From Ophiura sarsii (lineage: Eukaryota > Echinodermata > Ophiuroidea > Amphilepidida > Ophiuridae), in the NCBI GenBank assembly GCA_035610835.1, contig CM069446.1:70789062-70853061 (forward strand): a stretch of DNA of 64,000 nt, read 5' to 3'. Position numbers and translations under genes: made by a program. Of this stretch, positions 55,282 through 64,000 are shown piece by piece. Numbering within the stretch: position 1 is the first letter of the stretch; each line of letters opens with the position of its first letter. Below the pieces are notes generated by a model, which made no database searches, was not told where the DNA came from, and was given only the letters and a program-made list of their open reading frames with translations.

Positions 55282-55661
55282 TTAACGGCATATTATGTGA
55301 TCTTTTCCAGGGAGCGCCCTCTATTCATGATTTTTTTTAGAAAGTAGATTTTCTTGCAGATTTACATTTCGGATCATAAATCATGAATATATTCCAAGTT
55401 ACAGAGCGACACGATTCCTAATATTCCTAATTACCTCAAAATCATGGTTTTAGAGTGAATAAGTTGTGGGCGCAGACTCCGAAAGTTTATTTTCACTCTA
55501 AAACCATGATTTTGAAGTAATTAAGAATCATAGCGCCCTGTAACTTGGAATGTATGTACGATTTATGATCAGAAATGTAAATCTGCAAGAAAATCTGCTT
55601 TCAAATTGTTTTTCGAGGATTGAGGGCTTTCCCTGGAAAAGATCACATAATATACCTTTAA
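55282..55661. mobile_element. TTAA-flanked palindromic MITE, copy 4
   Basis: TTAA at both ends. Centre 'gttgtgggcgcagactccgaa', approximately the reverse complement of the centre of copy 3. Confidence 0.93.
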
Positions 55662-55859
55662 TACAACCAAAACTTTAAACGTCCATAAGTTGACAATTTG
55701 TATTTGATGTTTTGCTACAAAGTGATTTTCAATAATCTGTAATTTTTGTTAGGAATGTGATAACACATGGACATTGGTACTAAAATGCCGTGGCTTGGCT
55801 GTACTTTTTTTTTGTCTGTGAAAGATGGTACTGAGTTGATGGTGATAGTATGATGGTGA

Positions 55860-56220
55860 TAATATCCGGGGGGGGGGGGGGGGAGGTATTCGGATTTGGT
55901 TTGGTCGGGTGTGAGCCGCTGGAGATTCAAAACCCATACCCATTTTTAGGGGTGATTTTGGAAAAATCGGTACCCATTTTTAGGGGTTTTGCTTCATTTT
56001 AGACCAAATTTTCGCAAATTATCGGGAAAATAGACCTAATTTTTGCAAATTTTAGCGAAAATAGCCCCCTTTTGTAAAAAGTGACCCCATTATTAGTGAT
56101 TTCCAGCACAAAATCATACCCCATGTTTAGGGATCTTGTGCCCAAAAAGCTACCCATTAGAGCGGCACATCCCCGTATACCGTCATAGGCGAGTACCCCC
56201 CCCCTCCCCCCCCGGTGATA
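55860..56220. repeat. G-run/C-run bounded repeat with 'tacccatttttagggg' words
   Basis: A G17 tract at about 55867-55883 and C tracts near 56195-56212 ('ccggtgataatat' mirrors 'gataatatccggg') bound it. Inside are 'acccatttttaggggt' and 'ttttcgcaaattatcg' repeats. A MITE with ~20-bp inverted ends. Confidence 0.7.
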
Positions 56221-57120
56221 ATATGTACTGGTTTGTTACAAAAACAAACAAATGCAAACAATTAAAGGGTAAAATATTCAAATTGATAAACGATTTGGTG
56301 AAGTACGTAAGTAAGTAAATGAAATAAGCAATTAGATATTTAAACAAATAAAATGAATATATAAATGAATAAAAATACCAATTTGTTTGTACATTACTGA
56401 TTTATTTTAAAATAAACTGCCTTTTTTCTTTCTAATTATGATATACAGGGTGTCCCAAAAAAATGTTAACACTCCGGGCACATAAGATATCTTAAAGGGA
56501 CAGGAACACACGGGTCAAATCTTGATGTATTATGAAAGCTGAGTAAATAAGCTTTCATTTGCATTTTATTGCGTTCCAATTGGTTATTTAGAACGGGAGA
56601 TATGCTTCAGCAAACATGAGGAAGCAAAATCGGCTTGGTCCAATCCTCTCAGTATGAAAGTAAAGCTTTTAAAATGCACGAAGCAAGAAGCAACATGATT
56701 AAGTCACACACACACATCAGTTAATCTCTTCTTTGTTCTTTTCAACGCATTCTTTCGATTCTTTTCAAGCTTTTTTTTTAAATTTATTTTTTAAAGTCAT
56801 TTTTTTGCAAATATTAGTCGAAAATCAAAATTTTCATTTTTCATTTTTTTTTTAAGTGTTGAGAAAATAAAAATACTCATCAAAATATTAAAGATTTTGT
56901 TCCCCGTTTTGGTTACCACAACAAGTACATCTCATTTTACTTTTGGTTCCTGAAAAAGGGCAAGTGAGAAAAAACACACAAAAAAACAACAACAAAAACT
57001 TTTCCCGACCGACCTACCCAACTTTTAAAAGTGACCTATGGACAATCAAACAAAAACAAAAATTTGCCTTACTTCAGCGCACGTAGAGATAAAAAACAGA
57101 ATATTTCTCGCCAATTTAGA
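56221..57120. repeat. mariner-like end and GGTCGG MITE, copy 2
   Basis: 56450-56490 starts 'acagggtgtcccaaaaaaat', a mariner-type terminus without a clear partner. 56880-57065 matches 4070-4240 inverted ('ttggttaccacaacaagtac'). Confidence 0.55.
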
Positions 57121-57177
57121 ACTGATCCAACTATAGCAAGCTGGTAGACTGTTCAATATCCAACACACTCGATTAAT

Positions 57178-57300
57178 CAAGGCGCTATCATAGTAATAGC
57201 TCCTTGATTGAATGCACGTCTTGCGGGCTATCCAACCCACACAATTAAATCAAGGCGCTATCATAGTAATAGCTCCTTGATTGAATGCACGTCTTGCAGG
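57178..57300 (+). repeat. 73-bp tandem duplication
   Basis: 'caaggcgctatcatagtaat' through 'gcacgtcttgc(g/a)ggct' occurs at 57178 and 57251, nearly identical. Each unit contains its own imperfect hairpin ('caaggcgctat' / 'atagctccttg'). Confidence 0.88.
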
Positions 57301-57309
57301 CTTCATGGC

Positions 57310-58200
57310 ATAAGAAAATATGAGGATATCCCTGAATTTTGTTAAATTTCCATTTAAACATTTTCGGGATATTTTTAAGATTATATGTGTACAGCCACTG
57401 CTAAAGGTGCAGTTGTCTCTTTAAAAAAGTTAAGATACCAATACCATCAAAAGGAACTTTTCGAATGCTTCAAAATGGCAGATGGGGTACTGCTTTCTAA
57501 TTTTATAAAGAAAAATTACTGTAAAATTGTCTTTATTTTCTTTGTATTTCCATGCCTAATTCCATAAATATCTCAAAATACATTTTACCGACAACTGCAC
57601 CTTTTGCAGAAACAGCTACACATATGTAGGATTTTTTTTCTCTATATTACTTTTTAGTATGTGGGACAGGTATCTTTCTCAATATTCCATGATTTTGAAG
57701 CAAATGCTTAACTGATGCATATCACCAAATTAGGCCCAAAAAAAATGTTGTGTTGCCCTCAAGTGGCAAAAATTTAAATTCGGGTCGGTCGGTCGGAAAT
57801 CCTTTTTTTTTTTTTTTTTTGTGTTTTGTTTTTTAAAAAAAAAATTTCAACTTTTTTTTTCAACTTTTTTTTTTTTTTTTTTTGCTGAAAAATATATGGT
57901 TTATGTCAAGACAAAATTGGTATATGCCCATATGTCAATTTAACTAATGTTTCTAGTGTGACAATAGTAAAAAAAAAGCTTATTTTAGGCTTATTTATTC
58001 ATTTCCAGCAAGAAATAGTAACATTTAGACACTTTTAATCAAATTTAAATCTAAAAAAAAAAAAAAAAAAAAAAAATGAAGAAAAAAAATTGAAAAATGT
58101 TTTTGAAAAAGAAAAAAAAATGCGACCCTAGTTTTTACGATTTTAGGGTCGGTCGCCGAGGGCAACACAACTCTTTTTTTTTCTCTTCTGCCTCATGGCA
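57310..58200. repeat. low-complexity T/A tracts and GGTCGGTCGG repeat
   Basis: 57735-58185 is bounded by 'gttgtgttgccctc' and mirrored 'gagggcaacacaac', with 'gggtcggtcggtcgg' mirrored by 'ttagggtcggtcg' and long T and A runs. A ~450-bp MITE. Before it, nothing recognised. Confidence 0.65.
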
Positions 58201-58509
58201 ATCAATTTTACAGCTATATATATATTTTAAATGTGCTATTCATTGATTGGTACAAACAATTTTGATAGCACTTGAATATTGGCTCCATCAACTGTCCATT
58301 TCATGGGAGCAATAATTGCCAGGCAGAAATTAATGTAGTGTGAAATTGGCAATTTTTAAAGCATAATCACAAACGAAAATCAATCAAGTTTTATATTATT
58401 ATTGTTGGTGCACTCAAGTGAAAGCACTTTTTTGGTATAAATGTGAATGATACTATGTGCATCTGGTTGTCCATGTAACGAATGAGCAGCCATCTTGTCG
58501 GGAATTCTA

Positions 58510-58718
58510 AACTGAGAACTACCAGCCGATTGGTTAAAAAGATGGATACATCATTTATTGCACCAATGAGAGACATTGTTAGAATAATTGTATCCCTGAT
58601 AAAGATGGGAGTGAAACATTTTACAAGCTGCATTTGAATTGGCTATTCATATGAGTATATCTTGTAATAAACCAATCAGAACCACTGTAAGATAGGCAGG
58701 TAGACCCCAGGGGGTTAA
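58510..58718. repeat. ~205-bp MITE 'cccctgagaactaccgg', copy 3
   Basis: 'ctgagaactaccagccgatt' to 'ggtagaccccagggggtta', very close to the inverse of 51410-51622. Confidence 0.82.
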
Positions 58719-58880
58719 GGGAAGTGTCAACCCTTTTTTATGAAATTTATCAAGCACTGTAACTTTTAAACTAATAATGTAATGTACATAAAAGTATACA
58801 ATTTGTTTAATGAAGTTCGTCGTAGAATCTGTTTTTGGTATCAAATTTCACAAAAAATAGTGATTTTTACATTTAATGAG
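58717..58880. repeat. partial copy of the 3415 MITE family
   Basis: 'ttaagggaagtgtcaaccc' and 'aaagtatacaatttgttta' match 3660-3806 inverted. The TTAA lies at the junction with the preceding MITE. Confidence 0.7.
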
Positions 58881-59162
58881 TCCCAAATATTTGAAAGTTG
58901 ATTCTCAAAATAGCATTTTTGAGTTTAGGCCTTCTGACGCTCAACCCTCGATATATAAGTACCTCCCCCCTGATCACAACCCCACATCTCACACATTAAT
59001 GAATATTGACAACTTAATACCTTGCAGGTTCAGTTCCTAATGACTAAGCAATATGAAATTGTAGTTAATTAGGTCTGGCTTTTATTGCTGGAGCAATACC
59101 AAATGTTAATTTATGAGATATCTGATAGTTGTGGTTCAAATAAAGGAACAGCAAAATGAGAA

Positions 59163-59541
59163 TTAAGGCAATGTGATCTTTTCCAGAGAGCACCCTCTAT
59201 TCATGATTTTTTTTTAGAAAGTAGATTTTCTTGCAGATTTACATTTCTGATCATAAATCGTACATACATTCCAAGTTACAGAGCGATACGATTCCTAATT
59301 ACCTCAAAATCATGGTTTTAGAGTGAATTTAGTGTGAAAATATAAACTGTTGTGTTTATCCGACAGTTTATTTTCACTCTAAAACCATGATTTTGAAGTA
59401 ATTAAGAATCGTATCGCCCTGTAACCTGGAATGTATGTACGATTTATGATCAGAAATGTAAATCTGCAAGAAAATCTGCTTTCAATTTTTTTTTTCGATG
59501 TTGAGGGCATTCCCTGGAAAGATCACATAATATACCTTTAA
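59163..59541. mobile_element. TTAA-flanked palindromic MITE, copy 5
   Basis: TTAA at both ends. Arms as in the other copies. Centre 'ctgttgtgtttatccgacag'. Confidence 0.93.
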
Positions 59542-59758
59542 CATTTTCCAAGTGGAAGATTTTGGTCCATTTTTTTATAATTATTTAATTTACTTTTATT
59601 ATTATTTCATTTGTTTATGGAGGGGTGAGGTCAAATATGTTAACATTATCAAATCTTGTTATTCCATTTCCTTTTGGGTAAATATAAAAACCTAAAACCC
59701 GAAAAAATAGCTACTCTACAGCCTTTATCCCTACCACAATTATAGAGCGAACTGTTGT

Positions 59759-60022
59759 CATTATGTTCCCATCCCTTAACACTTTTGGACCGGTGATTTG
59801 ACATTTCGCCGGTAATAAATCATCTCAGGATGCATCTTTTTCCCACTATGTGGTCCAATTGAAAGACTGCAATGGACATAATTATGCCCCAAGGGCATGA
59901 ACTAACCTTCATAACCCTGATAATGGACCACATAGTCAGCGGTTGACAACATCTTAGATGATTTATTACGGCGAAATGTCAAATCACCGGTCCAAAAGTG
60001 TTAAGGGATGGGAACATAATGG
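59759..60022. mobile_element. 264-bp palindromic MITE
   Basis: 'cattatgttcccatccctta' and 'ggaccggtgatttgacattt' are mirrored by 'aaatgtcaaatcaccggtcc' and 'taagggatgggaacataatg'. Inner 'ccactatgtggtcca' is also mirrored. Confidence 0.9.
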
Positions 60023-60072
60023 TTACACTTTTGAGGACATGTAGAAATCAGTCCCAGCCACGACCCTATGCT

Positions 60073-60503
60073 CAGGGCTGTCAACTTTTGGGATTTGCTG
60101 GGAGGGAGAGATACAATATTACAAATATAATGGCCAAAGTGTACCAACAAAAAAATGTTAAATGGTAGACCCAATTTTTTTGTTGCAGTCACCTTGTTAA
60201 TTTCAAGTAAAGGGGGGGGGTGAGGTCAAAAATATTTGCACAGTCCAAAAATCGCACAGTCAAAAAGGTACAGCAAATGAACGTAGGTGACGCGTGACAG
60301 GCTATAAATAGTAAATTCCCTGTGATTCCGTAAAAGTACGTTGGTGATCGGAAAGTGTTAAGCATCTCGCGAAGGAAATAAACGCGTTGATAAACATTTT
60401 AAATGATACATTTTTGAGGCAGGAGATTTTATATGCTAGGCGGGAGTGTGGGAGAAAGAGTGTCTAGGCGGGAGACTCTCGCCCAAGGCGGGGTTGACAG
60501 CTC
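60073..60503. repeat. MITE with AGGGCTGTCAAC ends
   Basis: 'agggctgtcaacttttggga' at the left and 'ggcggggttgacagctct' at the right are short inverted ends. Both ends hold 'gggag' clusters. Confidence 0.55.
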
Positions 60504-61465
60504 TGCTATGCAATGTTGCTCAGAACTGTTTCAGCATCACGATCGTTGGGACCCCTTAACATTGATAGTTGGGGTACGTGAGGAGGGATATGAGGTACTA
60601 TTTAGATTGTTCAATCTCTATTACAAAAACAGTGCTTGCAATTGTGGAATATTACCAGAAAAACGAGTGCAGTGTACCGATACCAATTTTCTGGATTGCA
60701 GATCTTTTCAATATTTGTTAATTTAAATTCTCAAAAAAAATACTTCTTTTTAATTTGGTCAATTTTAGTGAAAGAAAAATCGAAACGTTTTTGAAATTTG
60801 TGTGTGACCGTTTGAAATTGTTTAATTTTTTCCTGATACAGTTTTTTCTTCAAAATGTGTGATTTTGAAATACCAAAACACCATGGATGCCATGTAAAGT
60901 ATTATTTGTCACTATGTCCACATGGCTTTTATTTGTCACTTTTATTAATAATATTAATTACAAAGAATAAATTTTAAAAAAATCCAAATTATAATTTATC
61001 CAGCACATTTGTGAAAATCAATAAATACATTCATACTAAATATAGGCCTAATTGTGACTGATACACACATAAATCCCATCAAAAGCTACGAGAAACATAA
61101 AATATAGACCTAACTATATATGTACTCTTTTATTTCATTTTCAAAGAGAATGACAATTTGGATTCATGTTTAAAAAAAAGTCATCTTTTTTGTGGGATTT
61201 GTCAGAATTTGGTCGAAATTACAGAGAGAAACAATATACATTTAGTATGCTATTCATAGACAAACATACTAGCTTAGGTGTCGTGTTTATTAGATGTGCG
61301 TACTCGCTAACACACACAAGCATCAATATTTAACGATGTCGTTACGACTAATGCCTGTAATTAATACAGAGATGAGACTTTGGGGAGACTTTATCGTAAT
61401 GGTCGTATACCAGCAGAAAATAATATGGCTTTACCACAAAAACGTGAGCATTTTTCGCTCCCTAG
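60504..61465. other. intergenic, no recognised feature
   Basis: The 97-codon frame at 60433-60726 overlaps the MITE end and shows no domain. Confidence 0.4.
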
Positions 61466-61468
61466 TAA

Positions 61469-61717
61469 GGCTATATAAAAAAATCTTTTGTCTCAAAGCT
61501 TTTCAGTTTTTCAAAACCTAATGCGGAATGCATTTTTTTAAAGTTTTTTAATTTTTTTTTATAAATATGAAATATTGAAATCCTTGTAAATGTGACCTTT
61601 TGTATTTAAAATGATGTGATCAATGAAAATCTGAAAAATCTGTGAAACTTTTTTTGCGCACCAATTAACTAACGCGAACGTGGGCTTTGAGACAAACGAT
61701 TTTTTTTAATATAGCCT
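61469..61717. repeat. MITE family 'GGCTATATTAAAAAAA', copy 3
   Basis: 'ggctatataaaaaaatcttt' to 'ttttttttaatatagcc'. It contains 'tcaaaacctaatgcggaat' as in the other copies. Confidence 0.85.
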
Positions 61718-61851
61718 AATCTTTTGCAGCTTTCATGAACTGTATAGTTGTCAGAAAAGAGACATACCAATATGTGTGTTTTTTTCTCAAAAATACAGGG
61801 TTATGTCAAAAACGCGCCCGATTTCTTACCAAATTTGACAATTTTAGCATA

Positions 61852-62643
61852 TAGGGGAAGGTGGGGTAATGGCGGACACATTTTGTTAGAGAGGTATAAC
61901 ACACATATAATACGTCATATAACAATAAAAATCATGTAAACACAAAGCACTGTGAAGGTTCTACCTTTTATCAAGTTTTTATCAACTCATCATTTTGAAA
62001 TTCGAAGCTACGACGCAATAAAAAAAATGGCGTCGTCCGGCATTACCCCACACTCTGGGGGTAATCCCGGACCGTATTTATCAATGGCAGCTCTCTTTTT
62101 ATTGGAATATAGCATTTCAATGGGAGTTAAAAAATACCCTTTTTAAAAGTGTAGCAGAAATCAAAGAACAATGTCACATATTTATATGGTCAACAACTAT
62201 TACCGATTTATGATGTTAAATTGACCACGCCCATATTGGTTACCATGGAAACGGTACATGTCCGGGATAACCCCAATCCATGTACAATGTATGGGCACAT
62301 CTTCTCTTATTATTATGCTCATCATTGTGACTCCGAATTCATTTCTTTTTTATCAGAAGGTATCATACATTACATAAAAAAATAATAAGACTTTGTTTTC
62401 CTTGATGTAGAAATACCAGTTTCAAAGAGAAATTAATGCACCAAAATATCAACTTGCCCAAAAAGTGATTTTTGTAATTCTCGCGAGAATTTGCGAGACA
62501 ACCATCCCATTTAGGTTTTGTGTGATTTCAATGGAGAGGCACCTAACATCATAGGGTGGCAAAATACCACCTTCTTTCACTTGCCTTTAGATACAGCCCT
62601 GTCCGCGATTACCCCGCGTCCGCCATTACCCCACCTTCCCCTA
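61852..62643. mobile_element. ~790-bp element with TAGGGGAAGGTGGGGTAATG ends
   Basis: The end TAGGGGAAGGTGGGGTAATG plus GCGGAC is mirrored perfectly by GTCCGCCATTACCCCACCTTCCCCTA. Internal 'attaccccac', 'aaccccaat' and 'gattaccccg' words recur. No coding frame. Flanking TA on the left. Confidence 0.85.
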
Positions 62644-62841
62644 CAGCTAAATTTTGCGCGCACAAAATAAGTTAGAATTATACCAAATTTGACAATTTTA
62701 GCGTAAAATGGCAAAAAAATGTGCACACTTCTCGCGCATCTTTTTTTCTTCATGCCCCAGTGCAAAATATTGTTGCCGCCCCAAAAATGTTATGACGTCA
62801 TTGACTCGTCAAGTTGTCAATCATTGACTTTGCCACAATGC

Positions 62842-63843
62842 TTACGAATCAAGCTGTCCATCATTTGTAGCACCTTTGTAACTTATATCTGACATTTTAT
62901 AAGAAAACGTCCGTGATGGAATACGCTCATTTATGTATCGTTTCGAGTAACGCTTCACCTCTTCGTTCGTCAGCACATAGAAAGTAGCGACAAATAATCC
63001 TTGCAGGCCACTGAGGGCGCCATTGATAAAGCTGACAGCCGCCACGATACAGATGTGAGCGTTTTCAACCCTGCTCACTATGGTTAAAATTAGAATAGGA
63101 ACGAGAAATTGTACTCCGAGTAGAAAGGTCAAGATGAGAGTGGCTTTTGCTAGTCTCCGTTTAGGATTATTATTGGTTAGCATACCTGACAGTCTGTGTA
63201 AAACTCTAACCATCATGAGAAAGTTAGCAATAAGAAGCGCATAAATTGGTCCCTGGATGCACAGCAGACCCGATACGTGAAGGTGATCAAGCCATGGCTG
63301 TTTGGAAACGCGTTCCCAGACGACCCACGTGATGACCAATCCCAGTGGGACCAACCAGCCGATGAGAAACGTTTTCACTCTCGTATGACGCAACGTCTGA
63401 CGTTTCGTCGCGTAAAACACACCCAGGTATACCCATAATCCTTCAGCAAACATCCAGTAGAAGGGCGCTATTACGATGAGTGTCGTGAGAATCGTCGTCA
63501 CGTCGTGCACATCGAGTACATTTGCACCGTTAAAGCCACTAAGGGCAAGCGCCAGTAACGTCACAACGAGAAGATCACGAAGAATGAAGGATACGATGAA
63601 GTTCAAATTGATCCAATGTTTTGTGTCGTCTTTCGTGTCCATACTGATCGTGAAAATTTGTTTACGGATGATGATGTATACGACGAACGCTGCAAGACAC
63701 ATCAGGAGAGAGAGGCTTGAGCATACCAGGTACACGAGATGGTGCACCTTGTTGAGGTGCAATACGCACTCATCACGCACCGTCACACTGTTGTTCCCTA
63801 TCTCATTACTACTATCATTGCCAATATACAAACCTGTATCCAT
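62842..63843 (-). CDS. class B (secretin-like) G-protein-coupled receptor
   Basis: A seven-helix receptor that would signal from the plasma membrane through G proteins. The ligand is unknown. From the ATG at 63843 the frame has 333 codons. Helices in order: VYLVCSSLSLLMCLAAFVVY; NLNFIVSFILRDLLVVTLLA; a third helix with FYWMFAEGLWVYLGV (class B WMxxEGxYLY signature); FLIGWLVPLGLVITWVVW; GPIYALLIANFLMMVRVL; TLILTFLLGVQFLVPILIL; and a seventh with GLQGLFVATFYVLTNEEVKR (class B QGxxVAxxYxxxNxEV). A short N-terminus has two N-glycosylation sites (NDS, NNS). There is no multi-cysteine hormone domain, and the usual TM3 and ECL2 cysteines are absent. An upstream in-frame stop lies at about 63859-63861. 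A possible acceptor (catatcag) just before the ATG leaves room for upstream exons outside the window. Confidence 0.88.
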   Translation of the reverse strand: MDTGLYIGNDSSNEIGNNSVTVRDECVLHLNKVHHLVYLVCSSLSLLMCLAAFVVYIIIRKQIFTISMDTKDDTKHWINLNFIVSFILRDLLVVTLLALALSGFNGANVLDVHDVTTILTTLIVIAPFYWMFAEGLWVYLGVFYATKRQTLRHTRVKTFLIGWLVPLGLVITWVVWERVSKQPWLDHLHVSGLLCIQGPIYALLIANFLMMVRVLHRLSGMLTNNNPKRRLAKATLILTFLLGVQFLVPILILTIVSRVENAHICIVAAVSFINGALSGLQGLFVATFYVLTNEEVKRYSKRYINERIPSRTFSYKMSDISYKGATNDGQLDS

Positions 63844-64000
63844 ACTGATATGCCACAATTATGATCAATTCTATCCTTGGATGTGAGCTTTCAAGCCACC
63901 GGTTTGTTTAGAACACACAGTTTTGAAAGGTATCACAAGGTCAATATGAAATGATTTCTCGATTCAATCTCTACAGGAAGCACTCACTATGTTGATGCAA

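Noticed and set aside
62842..63858. GPCR start at 63858 (338 codons)
   Set aside because: That codon is TTG. The first ATG in frame is at 63843, and a stop lies just upstream.
63476..63886. 136-codon plus-strand frame
   Set aside because: It is antisense to the GPCR, without recognisable domains.

Overview
The window is nuclear DNA of an animal. GT-AG introns split the genes, intergenic DNA is AT-rich, and short interspersed elements are very dense. The intron-rich ACAP gene, a secretin-type GPCR, a THAP/P-element transposase and many palindromic MITEs fit a marine invertebrate. A deuterostome such as an echinoderm or hemichordate is my guess, but the species cannot be fixed from sequence alone.

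Layout. (1) 3205-45628, plus strand: the 3' part of an Arf GTPase-activating protein of the ACAP family (BAR-PH-ArfGAP-ankyrin, closest to ACAP2/ACAP3). I placed 17 coding exons that join in phase (1725 nt, 574 codons plus stop), from the end of the BAR coiled coil to the stop codon. The BAR exons and promoter must lie left of the window. (2) The introns hold almost everything else. Several local duplications touch exon boundaries: a 134-bp tandem triplication over the second ArfGAP exon, four copies of the exon before the ankyrin repeats, a 138-bp duplication against another exon's acceptor, a 90-bp minisatellite starting at a donor site, and an exon fragment joined to a TTAA-flanked MITE. 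(3) 24726-36890, inside the intron between two ankyrin exons: a composite element with GTCTCGCCTG ends and a ~115-bp minisatellite. The minisatellite was split by an 8962-bp P-superfamily transposon (26782-35743) with an 8-bp target duplication, GTAGGGCC. This transposon carries a THAP9-like transposase on the minus strand, with a zinc-finger exon 4.4 kb from the main exon. The coding sequence has two apparent frameshifts. A deleted relative (4440-5465, 8-bp duplication GATGCCAC) sits in an earlier ACAP intron and itself contains a SINE. (4) 45629-62840: a gene-poor stretch packed with palindromic MITEs, including a TTAA-flanked family present in at least five full copies. (5) 62842-63843, minus strand: a seven-transmembrane class B (secretin-like) GPCR in one open exon, lacking an N-terminal hormone-binding domain in the visible part.

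The two host genes have no evident functional link. ACAP acts on Arf6 and endosomal membranes, and the GPCR acts at the plasma membrane. The most unusual parts are the P element whose empty site can be rebuilt inside a satellite, its internally deleted derivative, and the repeated local duplication of ACAP exon boundaries.
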